From contig CAZTBP010000019.1 in NCBI GenBank assembly GCA_964612145.1, positions 1 to 64,000 on the forward strand: a stretch of DNA of 64,000 nt. Reading direction: 5' to 3'. Every line of letters starts with the position of its first letter. The first letter of the stretch is position 1. This document shows positions 16,870 through 25,886 of the stretch, piece after piece. The notes under the pieces are model-generated. The model saw only the letters and a program-made list of their open reading frames with translations. It was not told the DNA's origin and made no database searches. Made by a program: the position numbers and the translations under genes. This stretch comes from JAGNLV01 sp964612145. Its GTDB lineage: Bacteria > Zixibacteria > MSB-5A5 > GN15 > FEB-12.

Positions 16870-19521
16870 CTATTTTTCGAGTTGCGCGTCCCAGTTAAGG
16901 ACGACGACGAAATAGGTTTCGGATTCTTCTTCGATCGGCGCGTTGAGCAGGAACCGTTGGCCGTCGGAACTCACATCGTATCGAAATTGCATGGGGTTAT
17001 TGATAGCCACACGGTGTTGGAAGAGCAGTTCCGGCACGCCAGCCTCGAAGAAGCCGCGTTCAGTTTGTACGGGAACGGCGTACCATTTGTCCGGTGGGTC
17101 GCGGAAGAAGATCTCCTTGCCGTCGCCCCGCCATCGCGGGCTGACTCCGCCGTCGCGGGAGACCTGCCACTTGCCGCCCGAGGCGGAGAGTTCACGGACG
17201 TAGATTTCGGATGATCCAGATTCGGTGCTTTGGTAGGCAATAAATCGTCCGTCGGGTGAAATCTGTCCACCGGCAATAAAGTCACCGTCGGCGCGAATCG
17301 CCAGGTTCTTGGTGGAATCCTTCAGGTTGAGGATTTTGACCGCAAAGCCGTCCTCCAGTTCAAGAACCACCATGGTATTCTTTTGGTCCAGCCACTGGGA
17401 CGGTCCGGTGGGAGCGGGCGGGTTGTATATTTCAACGGCATCGCCGAGGCCGTTGGAGCGGCGGGAGACGATCCGGTAGACGCCGTCGGAGTTGTCGGAG
17501 TAGGCAATATGCTCGCCGTCCTGGGACCATATCGGCCACATTTCATCATCTTTTCCGAAGGTCAGTCTCGATGATATGCGTCGGTTGAGATCCATAACCC
17601 AGAGGTCCCTGCCGTTGGCGCGCAGATCCTGCAGGCCGTAGGCCAGTTTCGTTTCATCGGGAGAAAGGGCAATATCCTGATAGGTGGCGGATTCGCCGAG
17701 AATTTCCAGTTCGTTTCCTTCGCGATCAACCCATATCAATTGGCTGGTGGAGACTGATGCGCCAACCTGGTAGACGAGGGTTCCGGTTTCGGAGGCGGAG
17801 AAAATCCCGTTTTCGTTGATCGTTGCGAGGGACTGTGCGAGGGGTCGCGGGCCGTCGATGAATTCGTAGCTGTCGAGATCAATTTCCTGCAGCATCAGTA
17901 AGCCGTCGAGTCCGTAGATTATCTGCGATTCGGAGGCGTAGATGCACCGTCCCGGGAGATTGCCGATAGTAGTATCGACACTGCCGTCCAGCGATCCGAT
18001 TTTGAGGCGGTATGCGCTGCCGGCGGTTGAGGAGTTGGTGACTCCCGCCAGATAGTAGAACCGGTTTCCGTCGGGGAAGAACCAGGGCCAGGCATGGTAG
18101 GTTTCTCCGGCGTCGCGGTTGATTGTGGTTGCAGCCACGGGTACGCCTCCGGTTGCGGGCACCTGGCGGATGGAATCGGTCTGGGAGTTATCGAAGAGGA
18201 TTGTCCCGCTTGCTCCCCAGTGGCCGTCGGCGCCGTTGGTTTCACATATAAGCTGGGCGGGGCCACCGCCGACCGGGACTTTCTTAAGCTGTTGTCCGGC
18301 GAAAAACGCGATGTATTTGCTGTCGGGGGACCAGAAGTGCCGGCCCGCATCCTCTGTGCCGGGCAGGGCGTTGGCTTCGAGTGCGGATACCGGCCGAACG
18401 TACGTTCTCGATACGCCGAGGGTGTCGGTTGCCCTGAAAGTCAGGAGTTGGCCATCGGGGGAAATCATCGGCCAGCGCACATTGCGGTACCCGGAATCGG
18501 CTGTGATTGTGAAGCGGTGGACGGTTCTTTCCGGTTCGGGCTGGGCAAAGTAGAGTGCAGCCAGTACGATTGCGGCGAGGGTCGAGACGGTTGCCAGAGC
18601 CCATCCGAGTCTTAGCCGTAGCTTGCGTCGCGCCGATACCGGTGACGGCACGCCGGCCTGCGAACCGGATTGGGAAATCCATCGTAATTCGTCGCGCAGG
18701 TCGCTGGCAGACTGCCAGCGGCGGTCGGGTTCTTTATCGAGGCACTTGTTGACCAATCGCTCCAGGGCCGGGGGTGTCATAGTGATAACTTCCGACATGG
18801 GGCGTGGCTTTTCTTTTAGAATCGAGGCGATCAGGCTGGCCTGGCTTTTTCCGGAGAAGGCGGAGCGACCGGTAGCCATTTCGTACAGGAGCGCACCAAA
18901 GGCAAAGATATCGCTTCGGGCATCGGCCTCCATTCCCTCGAGCTGTTCCGGGGCCATGTATTGGATGGTACCGATTATAGTTCCGGCGCCGGTTAAGGGT
19001 GTGGTCTGGGTGATGTGGCTGATGCCCTCGACCATGCCTTCTTCGATTTTGAGTTTGGCCAGTCCAAAATCCAGCAGCTTGGCGCCGTCTCTGGTGATGA
19101 TTACGTTGCCCGGTTTGAGGTCACGGTGGATGAGTCCTTTACGGTGGGCGGAGTCCAGGGCGTCGGCGATCTGGGTGCCGTAAGAGAATAGATCTTCAGC
19201 CTCCAGTGGTCCGGTTTTCAGGATTTCGGCCAGAGTCCGGCCTTCCAGGTACTCCATGACAAGGAAGTCGAGGCCGTCTTCGTGACCGACGTCAAAGAGT
19301 GTACAGATGTGCGGATGGTTGAGACTGGAGATCGCCTTGGCCTCGCGTTCGAACCGTGCCCGGAGATCGGCGTTGTTCTGCGTGGCGGCAGGGAGGACTT
19401 TGATCGCGACGGTGCGATCGAGTCGGGTGTCTTTGGCTTTGTAGACTTCGCCCATGCCGCCGGTGCCGGCGGCCGTCTCGATCACATAGGGGCCAAGTTT
19501 ATTTCCTGCTGACAGGGACAA
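16870..19521 (-). CDS. Membrane Ser/Thr protein kinase with extracytoplasmic TolB/PD40-like propeller
   Basis: 883 residues from a TTG start at 19521, supported by AGAAAGG six bases upstream. The PknB-type kinase domain (about residues 10-275) is complete: glycine loop AGTGGMGEVYKAKD, ATP lysine in VAIKVLP, catalytic HRDLKPGNVI, DFGLAKL and MAPEQLEG. A membrane helix at about 305-328 (WALATVSTLAAIVLAALYFA) is followed by about 540 residues of PD40/TolB-type beta-propeller blades (SPDGQLLTFRA, SPDSKYIAFFAG, SPDETKLAYGL, SPDGRFIAYQS) facing the periplasm. Such kinases are abundant in Acidobacteria and FCB candidate phyla; ligands are unknown. The downstream partner is a four-helix membrane protein. 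Confidence 0.93.
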   Translation of the reverse strand: MSLSAGNKLGPYVIETAAGTGGMGEVYKAKDTRLDRTVAIKVLPAATQNNADLRARFEREAKAISSLNHPHICTLFDVGHEDGLDFLVMEYLEGRTLAEILKTGPLEAEDLFSYGTQIADALDSAHRKGLIHRDLKPGNVIITRDGAKLLDFGLAKLKIEEGMVEGISHITQTTPLTGAGTIIGTIQYMAPEQLEGMEADARSDIFAFGALLYEMATGRSAFSGKSQASLIASILKEKPRPMSEVITMTPPALERLVNKCLDKEPDRRWQSASDLRDELRWISQSGSQAGVPSPVSARRKLRLRLGWALATVSTLAAIVLAALYFAQPEPERTVHRFTITADSGYRNVRWPMISPDGQLLTFRATDTLGVSRTYVRPVSALEANALPGTEDAGRHFWSPDSKYIAFFAGQQLKKVPVGGGPAQLICETNGADGHWGASGTILFDNSQTDSIRQVPATGGVPVAATTINRDAGETYHAWPWFFPDGNRFYYLAGVTNSSTAGSAYRLKIGSLDGSVDTTIGNLPGRCIYASESQIIYGLDGLLMLQEIDLDSYEFIDGPRPLAQSLATINENGIFSASETGTLVYQVGASVSTSQLIWVDREGNELEILGESATYQDIALSPDETKLAYGLQDLRANGRDLWVMDLNRRISSRLTFGKDDEMWPIWSQDGEHIAYSDNSDGVYRIVSRRSNGLGDAVEIYNPPAPTGPSQWLDQKNTMVVLELEDGFAVKILNLKDSTKNLAIRADGDFIAGGQISPDGRFIAYQSTESGSSEIYVRELSASGGKWQVSRDGGVSPRWRGDGKEIFFRDPPDKWYAVPVQTERGFFEAGVPELLFQHRVAINNPMQFRYDVSSDGQRFLLNAPIEEESETYFVVVLNWDAQLEK

Positions 19522-19701
19522 TTGAATGCCTTTCTTTTAGAGATACAGCTGTCACAAATGGGTCGAGTGGCTGCGACCGACACAATATTGATTCATAATG
19601 TCCATTTTGCAAGCCCAAAACGAGGCCGGCGCGACTATTTTGCTGTGCATGTTTGACGCAGTCCGGTCCCGGTTTTTACGCGAGCGGCGGCAGGGACGCG
19701 G

Positions 19702-21381
19702 TCAGGCCTTTACGATTGTTCGGTAGCGGTTGCGTCGGTTTTCGAACATTCGGCTGCCGAGTTCTTTCTGGCGCCAGTCCTGGTAGGCGGAGAAGTTGCC
19801 GTCGAACCACCGCACGTTTTGCTCACCCTCAAAGACCAGGAGGTTGGTGCAGATGCGGTCGAGGAAGAAGCGATCGTGGCTGATCACCAGGACGCATCCG
19901 GAGAAGTCGAGGATGGCTTCTTCGAGCATGCGAAGGGTATTGACATCGAGGTCATTGGTCGGCTCGTCGAGCAGCACAACATTGCCGCCGACTTTGAGGA
20001 TCTTGGCCAGTTGACAGCGGTTGCGTTCCCCGCCGGAGAGTTCGCTGGCTTTTTTCTGCTGGGCCGGTCCTTTGAATCCGAACTGGGCGAGGTACTGGCG
20101 GATGGGGACCGAGCTTTTGCCGATTGTGATTTCGTCGCGCCCCTCCCCTACTTCGTCGATGAGGCTCCTGTCGCTATCGAGTGATTCGCGTTCCTGATCG
20201 GCGATGGCGAATTGGACGGTCGAGCCGACCGTGACGGATCCTTCGCGCGGCGACAAGTCACCGGTAATCAGCTTGAACAGGGTGGTTTTGCCTGTGCCGT
20301 TGGGACCCACCAGCCCGACGACGGCCGAGCGGGGAATTTTGAAATCGAGATCCTCGAACAGGTTGGTGTCGTCGTAGCCCATGGCGACATTGTCGAACTC
20401 GATCACCTGGCTGCCGAGGTCCGGGCCGGGTGCTATCCTGATGGTCACTCCGGGTGCTTTGTCGCGGGCGGTTTCGCGGGCGACCAGCTGTTCGTATTCG
20501 CGGATGCGCGATCGGGCCATTTCGTTGCGGTCGCCGCTGCTCATGCGGATCCAGTTGAGCTCACGCTGGAGGGCTTTGGCGCGCGGGGAGTCCTTCTTCT
20601 CGGCTCCGGCCAGCTTGTTGAGTTTTTGCTGAAGCCAGGAGGTGTAGTTGCCTTCCCACGGCACCCCGTGGCCGCCGTCGAGTTCGAGAATCCACTTGGT
20701 GATATTATCGAGGAAATAGCGATCGTGGGTGACGATGATTACGGTGCCGGGATATTCGCGAAGTTGTTCTTCCAGCCAGTCGACCGTTTCGGCATCGAGA
20801 TGGTTGGTTGGTTCATCGAGCAGCAGGAGATCGGGTTTTTCCAGCAGGGCTTTGCAGAGGGCGACGCGACGGCGCTCGCCGCCGGAGAGGGTGCCGACGG
20901 TGCGATCGTCGCCGGGCAAACAGAGGGCATCGGCGGCGACTTTGAGGGTCTGGTCGAGATTCCAGCCGTCGACGGCGTCGATTTTGTCCTGGAGCTGGCC
21001 CATGCGATCCATGGCTTTTTGCATTTCGTCGTCATCCATCGGGTTAGCCATGCTGTCGGCGAGGCGGTTGTATTCGTCGAGGAGTTCATTTATTTCGCCA
21101 AAAGCCGATTCAATTGTTTCACGCACGGTCAGGTTGGGGTCCAGTTGCGGTTCCTGTTCGACGATGCCGGCCTGAAATCCGGGTGTGATGAAGGCGTTGC
21201 CCTGGAAGTCGGTGTCGATACCGGCCATGATGCGCAAGACAGTGGATTTGCCGGAGCCGTTTTCACCGACGATGCCGATTTTGGCGCCGGGGAAAAAGCT
21301 CAGGTTGATATCTTTGAGGACCTGCTTCTGCCCGTAGAACTTGTTCACGCGGTGCATGTGGAAGATGAACTTCTCTGCCAT
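19702..21381 (-). CDS. ettA: Energy-dependent translational throttle protein EttA (ABC-F ATPase)
   Basis: 559 residues against 555 in E. coli. ATG 21381 is chosen because AAGGAGA precedes it and the N-terminus FIFHMHRVNKFYGQKQVLKD aligns with EttA; the frame is open further upstream without a signal. Two ABC cassettes are present, with Walker A GENGSGKST and GPNGTGKTT, signatures LSGGERRRVALCKALLEKPD and LSGGERNRCQLAKILKVGG, and Walker B LLLLDEPTNHLDAE and VVLLDEPTNDLDVN. The arm and P-site-tRNA-interacting linker (WILELDGGHGVPWEGNYTSW onwards) is also present. EttA binds the ribosomal E site and gates the first elongation step according to the ATP/ADP ratio. It is a soluble, housekeeping gene, transcribed alone. 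Confidence 0.96.
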   Translation of the reverse strand: MAEKFIFHMHRVNKFYGQKQVLKDINLSFFPGAKIGIVGENGSGKSTVLRIMAGIDTDFQGNAFITPGFQAGIVEQEPQLDPNLTVRETIESAFGEINELLDEYNRLADSMANPMDDDEMQKAMDRMGQLQDKIDAVDGWNLDQTLKVAADALCLPGDDRTVGTLSGGERRRVALCKALLEKPDLLLLDEPTNHLDAETVDWLEEQLREYPGTVIIVTHDRYFLDNITKWILELDGGHGVPWEGNYTSWLQQKLNKLAGAEKKDSPRAKALQRELNWIRMSSGDRNEMARSRIREYEQLVARETARDKAPGVTIRIAPGPDLGSQVIEFDNVAMGYDDTNLFEDLDFKIPRSAVVGLVGPNGTGKTTLFKLITGDLSPREGSVTVGSTVQFAIADQERESLDSDRSLIDEVGEGRDEITIGKSSVPIRQYLAQFGFKGPAQQKKASELSGGERNRCQLAKILKVGGNVVLLDEPTNDLDVNTLRMLEEAILDFSGCVLVISHDRFFLDRICTNLLVFEGEQNVRWFDGNFSAYQDWRQKELGSRMFENRRNRYRTIVKA

Positions 21382-21542
21382 GGCCGGAAATCTCCTTGTG
21401 TTGTTGTGCGGTTCGTGACCCAAGCTAACGTGTGCGGGTCGCGGGTGCAAGCCGGTATTGCGATTGAATATTCAAATATAAAGAGGGCACGGGCGCGTCA
21501 GGCGCCGGTGCCCTCGTATCGATTAAAACTCGAGCTGCGGGA

Positions 21543-22280
21543 TCAATCGGGCGGGTTCCAGGAGCCGGTGCCGTCCTGCTGGCCGCCGGAATCGTAGCTG
21601 GTCCAGGTTCCGCTGCCGGCTGAGGTCCAGGTCGATTCAAAGCGGGTGACGCCGTTGTCTACGTATTCGAGTGTGCCGGAGCCATCCGGGTTGACCGAGG
21701 CGGTGACTGTTTCGTTGCCTGTCGGGTCAGTGAAAGTTGAGGTGAAGACGCCGGACTGGCTGGTGATCCAGTTCCAGAAGAACACCGGGCCGCCGGGAGT
21801 GTCGGGATCGTAGATATCAAGACTGCCTTCCGGGTCGCCCTTGCTCTGGACGCCCTCGAGGAGTGTGAAGTTGTCGTACTCAGTCTGACCGTCGTTACCG
21901 TCGACCACGACATTCCACATGTACTGGGTTTCATTTTCGGTCCAAGTCATAGTGACCGTAACACCTTCGGCGCTCCAGCTGTAGGATCCGCCCTGGGTGA
22001 TCTTGGCGGCGGTTGCGGGCGGAACGTAGAAGAAGGAATAGGCCGTGAAGGTGTTAAGCAGCTGGGTATACAGCTGAGTCTGCTGGGCGCCGATATTGCC
22101 GGCGCTGGCAGCATCGCTCACACCCTGCGGGAGCTGTATGGCAGCAGACGAGAGGTTAATCGGGACACTGCCGTTGCCGTTGTCGGGGCCGGTTCCGCTG
22201 TCGTCGTCGTCGCCGCAACCCATCGCGAAAAGTGCGAGCAAAGCTGTCAGGATGACGAACCAGTTGAGCTTTCGAGTCAT
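21543..22280 (-). CDS. Secreted lipoprotein of unknown function
   Basis: 245 residues from ATG 22280, chosen because GGAG lies nine bases upstream; an in-frame ATG five codons earlier has none. The signal (NWFVILTALLALFAMGC) is a clear lipobox with Cys22, followed by the acidic DDDDSGTGPDNGNGS spacer seen in other lipoproteins of this genome (compare 38656-39750). The mature part has a short helical region (residues about 40-95), then a beta-rich domain with repeated T/W/Y patterns (VTVTMTWTENETQYMWNVVV, GTLEYVDNGVTRFESTWTSA), like lipocalin-like or lipoprotein beta-barrels. It is not in an operon with its neighbours. The family is not recognised. Confidence 0.75.
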   Translation of the reverse strand: MTRKLNWFVILTALLALFAMGCGDDDDSGTGPDNGNGSVPINLSSAAIQLPQGVSDAASAGNIGAQQTQLYTQLLNTFTAYSFFYVPPATAAKITQGGSYSWSAEGVTVTMTWTENETQYMWNVVVDGNDGQTEYDNFTLLEGVQSKGDPEGSLDIYDPDTPGGPVFFWNWITSQSGVFTSTFTDPTGNETVTASVNPDGSGTLEYVDNGVTRFESTWTSAGSGTWTSYDSGGQQDGTGSWNPPD

Positions 22281-22427
22281 TTTTGAGATCTCCATTCGTT
22301 TGATAAATTTCCAAGGTTAGCCGTTTGTAGACCGTTTGGTCAGCGCATAATAGACTATATATATCTATTTTATGTTGGCAGGGGCAAGGGAAAAATGCGA
22401 TATTCCGTCAAAAATCTGCAGTAGAGA

Positions 22428-22451
22428 GGCCGGAGCGGTGTGGCTCCGGCC
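22428..22451 (-). terminator. Possible terminator of the oad operon
   Basis: A perfect 8-bp stem (GGCCGGAG / CTCCGGCC) with an 8-base loop lies 24 bp past the oadB stop codon. The following bases on the minus strand (TCTCTAC) are only weakly T-rich. Confidence 0.45.
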
Positions 22452-22474
22452 GAAAAGTCGTGATGCCGGTAGTT

Positions 22475-23608
22475 TTAGCTGCCCAGCAGGAGCATCAGGA
22501 AGACGCCGGCGGCGACGGCTGAACCGATCACCCCGGCAACGTTGGGTCCCATGGCGGCCATGAGGGGATTCACCCGGCCGTCGGTTTCGTCCGAGACGAA
22601 TTTCTGTACGACCCGTGAGGCCATCGGGACGGCCGAGACGCCGGCGGCGCCGATACACGGGTTCATTTTCTTTTCTCCGGTCAGGAAGACGTTGAGAATC
22701 TTGGCGAAGATAATGCCGCCGGCGGTGCTGAAGACAAAGGCCACGGCGCCGAGGACGAGCACCAGGATAGTCCGGCTGGTGAGGAAATATTCGGCGCCCA
22801 TGGTTGTCCCAACTGCGAGACCCAGAAAGATGGTGACGATATTGACCAGTGCGCCGCCGGCTGTTTTGCGCAGACGTTCGGTCACACCGCACTCGCGCAA
22901 CAGGTTGCCGAACATGAGCATACCGAGCAGCGGGGCGCACGACGGCACCGCCAGGGAGGCGATGATTGTTGTCACGATCGGGAAAAGGACGACGGCGGTT
23001 TTGGACACGGGTCGGGCCTGCGGCATGTCAATTTCCCGCTCTTTTTTGGTCGTCAGGAGGCGGAGAATGGGCGGCTGGATAATCGGGACCAGGGACATAT
23101 AGCTGTAGGCCGCCACGGCAATCGGGCCGAGCAGGTGCGGGGCCAGCTGGCTGGCCAGGAAGATCGAGGTGGGGCCGTCGGCACCGCCGATAATTCCTAT
23201 TGCGGCGGCTTCTTTCGGTGAGAAGCCGAGCAGGTAGGCAGCGCCAATGGCGGCAACGAAAATACCAATCTGGGCCGAGGCGCCGAGTAGAAATGTAATG
23301 GGCCGCCCCAGCAGCGGACGGAAGTCGGTCAGGACGCCCACGCCCAGGAAAATGATTGGCGGGAGCAGTTCGGTTTTGATTCCGGTGGTATAAATCAGCC
23401 CCATAATGCCTTCATCGTAGGCGCCCATTTTGGCGAAGGGGAAATTGGCGAGGATAATGCCGAAACCGATCGGTATCAGCAGGAGCGGCTCGTATTCCCT
23501 GGTGATCGCGAGGTAGATCAAGACGCCGGCGACCAGATACATGATCCAGTTGCCGAGGCTCAGGTGGGCGAATCCGGAGGAGCCGAGAAGTTCGAAAAAG
23601 GTGTCCAT
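22475..23608 (-). CDS. oadB: Na+-translocating decarboxylase beta subunit (OadB/GcdB/MmdB)
   Basis: 377 residues, the usual length for the beta subunit (about 375). It is very hydrophobic with about ten membrane helices. The family signature PPIIFLGVGVLTDFRPLLGRP is near residue 85 and the Na+/H+-coupling motif GIIGGADGPTSIFLASQLAP near residue 140, including the conserved Asp. The ending GPNVAGVIGSAVAAGVFLML is also typical. The subunit decarboxylates carboxybiotin and exports two Na+ per turnover. It is the last gene of the oadG-oadA-oadB operon, 13 bp after oadA. Whether the substrate is oxaloacetate, methylmalonyl-CoA or glutaconyl-CoA is decided by the alpha subunit, which here is the pyruvate/oxaloacetate type. 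Confidence 0.95.
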   Translation of the reverse strand: MDTFFELLGSSGFAHLSLGNWIMYLVAGVLIYLAITREYEPLLLIPIGFGIILANFPFAKMGAYDEGIMGLIYTTGIKTELLPPIIFLGVGVLTDFRPLLGRPITFLLGASAQIGIFVAAIGAAYLLGFSPKEAAAIGIIGGADGPTSIFLASQLAPHLLGPIAVAAYSYMSLVPIIQPPILRLLTTKKEREIDMPQARPVSKTAVVLFPIVTTIIASLAVPSCAPLLGMLMFGNLLRECGVTERLRKTAGGALVNIVTIFLGLAVGTTMGAEYFLTSRTILVLVLGAVAFVFSTAGGIIFAKILNVFLTGEKKMNPCIGAAGVSAVPMASRVVQKFVSDETDGRVNPLMAAMGPNVAGVIGSAVAAGVFLMLLLGS

Positions 23609-23621
23609 GCAACGGTCCCCG

Positions 23622-25490
23622 TTACGATATGGTCATGATCGGCTGACTGGAATCGATTTCGTCGCCGATACCGACATGCACTTTGGTCACTTTGCCGGCC
23701 GCAGGCGACTTGATATTGTGTTTGGCCTTCATGGCTTCAACCGCGGCAACCACCTGTCCTTCGGTAACGGAATCACCTTCTTTCACGAGTATATCGACGA
23801 CTTCGACCTGTCCCTGGAATACGGAGTGGACGGTAGTGCCGTTGGTGGCCGCCGGGGCTGTCGCGGTTGCGGTGCCGCCGCCGGAGGCAGTTGCCGCGGC
23901 GGGCTGCGACGAGTCGTTTTCCGGTTCGAGGGTCACGACAAACATGCGGCTCCGCCCGTTTTCTTCGACCGTGCACCGGGTTGTAATCGGACCAGAGGGC
24001 GATGCGGATTCCATGGCGGCTGCGACCGGTTTGGCCGCGACCTTGTCCGGGTCCGGTTTGGTCTTTTTCAGTGGGATGTCAATTTTGGCCTTTCCGGTCA
24101 GCAGGCGGATACCCTCGTTGAGTTCCATCTTCTTGCCGGGGACCATGGCGGCCAGGACCAGGAAGACATTTTTGTCGGTGACGGCGATACCGCGCTCTTC
24201 GAGTGCCTCTCGCGCGGGCTGGATATTTTTGGGTGCGGCTTCCAGCGGGTCGGCGTCGATCGGCGGCAGTTCCAACTGCTCGGATGCGATTTTGACAACT
24301 TCCGGATCGGGCGGGAGCGGCGTCTTGCCGAAATAGCCGAGGACAGCCTTGCCGTAACCGGCATCGATCTGTTTCCAGCGACCGTACAGGACGTTATTAA
24401 AGGCCTGGAGCCAGTATTGCTGGGAGCCCGGGGTAACCGAGGTCCAGGCGCCGCCGGCTTCAACAACCACCGGAAATTCGGCGAGGACATCGGAATATTT
24501 ATCAAGGATGCCGGCCTTGACCATCATGTGGACATTGGGGCCGATTGCACCGCCGGGCATCGGGAAGCCGAGGACGCGGGCGTCGGGCGTGGTGGTGGTT
24601 GGGTTGAAGTCGTAGTCCTTCATCAAATCGTTGAGCATGCTCTCGATTTCGGGCATTTTGTCAGGATCGACATCGAGCGAGTAGCCTGTGCCTTTGAGGG
24701 CGTGAGCCATGGATCGAACGTCCGGCTGGACTGTCCCGGAAGCCATGGGGCGGCAGGACAGGTCAACGCCGTCGGCGCCGCCGGCAATCGCGGCCATGTA
24801 GCAGGCGACGGCGGTGCTGGCGGTATCGTGGGTGTGAGCCCAGAGGGGCATTTCCGGCGGCATGATTTGTTTCAGGCCCTTCGCGGTTTCATACAGAGTC
24901 CGCGGGTCAGCGGTTCCGCTGGCATCCTTCAGGCAAATGCTGTCGATCTGGACATCGCTGTCAAGGAGCCGTTTGCCGATATTTATGTAGAATTCCGGCG
25001 TATGGACCTTGTCTGATTTGAACGGCAGGCCCATGATGGCGATGCAAACCTGGTGGTGCATGCCGGCCTTGACAATGGGACGGCCGGTGTTGATCAGGTT
25101 ACGAACGTCGTTCATGTAGTCGAAGTTGCGATCCCAGGTGGTACCGTACGCGTGCATCAATTTGGCCTGGAGTTCGAGGCCCTTTATGGACTGGGTAGTG
25201 AGCGTTACGCCTGACACCGAGCGCGTGAGGATCTGGAGGTCGGCATCGGGGCCGACGGTTTCGCGCATCTTTTTCATGTCTTCGAAAGGATCTTCCCCAA
25301 GATAGAAATAGGGGGCCTGATAGCGTGCCCCGCCGCCGAATTCAAAGTGGCGAATGCCGGCGTGAGCAGCGACTTCCATTGCGGGGAGTACATCCTGAAG
25401 ACGGACCTTGCCGCCGAAAGAGCTTTGGAGCCCGTCCCGAAAGGGTGTGAACATGACACGAATTGTCTTGGGCTTTTCCGCGTATATCAT
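23622..25490 (-). CDS. oadA: Oxaloacetate decarboxylase alpha subunit / pyruvate carboxylase subunit B-like, biotinylated
   Basis: 622 residues. The HMGL-like carboxyltransferase barrel (about 1-290) has FRDGLQS, ICLKDASGTADP and WAHTHDTASTAV (metal-binding His pair); the PYC_OADA domain follows, then an Ala/Pro/Thr-rich hinge (about 510-545) and a biotinyl domain with the attachment lysine in VEAMKAKH (Lys588). It transfers CO2 from oxaloacetate to biotin, to be released by the beta subunit. Several core motifs deviate from canonical OadA (FRDGLQS for LRDGxQS, MHHQVCIAIMG where GTxSYTxSP is usual), so an altered substrate is possible. The start overlaps the oadG stop by 4 bp (ATGA), showing tight coupling. 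Confidence 0.92.
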   Translation of the reverse strand: MIYAEKPKTIRVMFTPFRDGLQSSFGGKVRLQDVLPAMEVAAHAGIRHFEFGGGARYQAPYFYLGEDPFEDMKKMRETVGPDADLQILTRSVSGVTLTTQSIKGLELQAKLMHAYGTTWDRNFDYMNDVRNLINTGRPIVKAGMHHQVCIAIMGLPFKSDKVHTPEFYINIGKRLLDSDVQIDSICLKDASGTADPRTLYETAKGLKQIMPPEMPLWAHTHDTASTAVACYMAAIAGGADGVDLSCRPMASGTVQPDVRSMAHALKGTGYSLDVDPDKMPEIESMLNDLMKDYDFNPTTTTPDARVLGFPMPGGAIGPNVHMMVKAGILDKYSDVLAEFPVVVEAGGAWTSVTPGSQQYWLQAFNNVLYGRWKQIDAGYGKAVLGYFGKTPLPPDPEVVKIASEQLELPPIDADPLEAAPKNIQPAREALEERGIAVTDKNVFLVLAAMVPGKKMELNEGIRLLTGKAKIDIPLKKTKPDPDKVAAKPVAAAMESASPSGPITTRCTVEENGRSRMFVVTLEPENDSSQPAAATASGGGTATATAPAATNGTTVHSVFQGQVEVVDILVKEGDSVTEGQVVAAVEAMKAKHNIKSPAAGKVTKVHVGIGDEIDSSQPIMTIS

Positions 25491-25693
25491 TGTTTGATCT
25501 CCTCGATCTTCGTTACTCGTCGTTCGGGATACGCTTTGTGGGCCACAGTGTGGATAACAGCGATAACGGCACTGTCAGTGGAAGCTTGTTTTTCGGGGAA
25601 GAGGATTATGATCAGTCTCATGCAGACTGCGAGGACCGCCAACAGGAGAAACACTGCGACGAAAGCGGAAGCACAAATCGTAAGTAGATCCAC
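25487..25693 (-). CDS. oadG: Decarboxylase gamma-like small membrane subunit (OadG family)
   Basis: 68 residues from a GTG start. One N-terminal membrane helix (about residues 5-32, ICASAFVAVFLLLAVLAVCM) is followed by a short cytoplasmic tail (AVIAVIHTVAHKAYPERRVTKIEEIKQ), the typical shape and tail pattern of OadG/MmdD-type subunits (often AAIAAAI..). In the complex it anchors and assembles the alpha and beta subunits. The identification rests on this shape plus position: first gene of the operon, 4-bp overlap with oadA. Sequence conservation in this family is low, so the call is contextual. Confidence 0.8.
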   Translation of the reverse strand: MDLLTICASAFVAVFLLLAVLAVCMRLIIILFPEKQASTDSAVIAVIHTVAHKAYPERRVTKIEEIKQ

Positions 25694-25776
25694 CGTTGCG
25701 TTTCCTTTGCTCGGTGTGCATCGGCAATCAGCACACAGGCAAAAAGATTGCCTGGTGCAAAGTGTTTAATTTGTGC

Positions 25777-25805
25777 AGTATATAGATTTTTTGGTCCCAA
25801 ATCAA
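25777..25805 (-). promoter_or_regulatory. Sigma-70-like promoter of the oadGAB operon
   Basis: On the minus strand TTGATT (25800-25805), a 17-bp spacer and TATACT (25777-25782). The leader of about 75 bases contains a hairpin (AGGCAA/TTGCCT near 25737-25753). Confidence 0.65.
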
Positions 25806-25886
25806 CCCCAAAGGCTTGAACAACAGCCGGCTTTAGAAGAAAGCTGTGTGATTTTTCACATGATAGGAGGATAAAGTCTATCTGAA

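Noticed and set aside
20212..21597. A 461-codon plus-strand frame opposite ettA
   Set aside because: Its codon pattern is the mirror of the strongly conserved EttA frame; it has no family resemblance.
23541..25016. A 491-codon plus-strand frame opposite oadA
   Set aside because: It is a shadow of the conserved decarboxylase gene in a GC-rich region.
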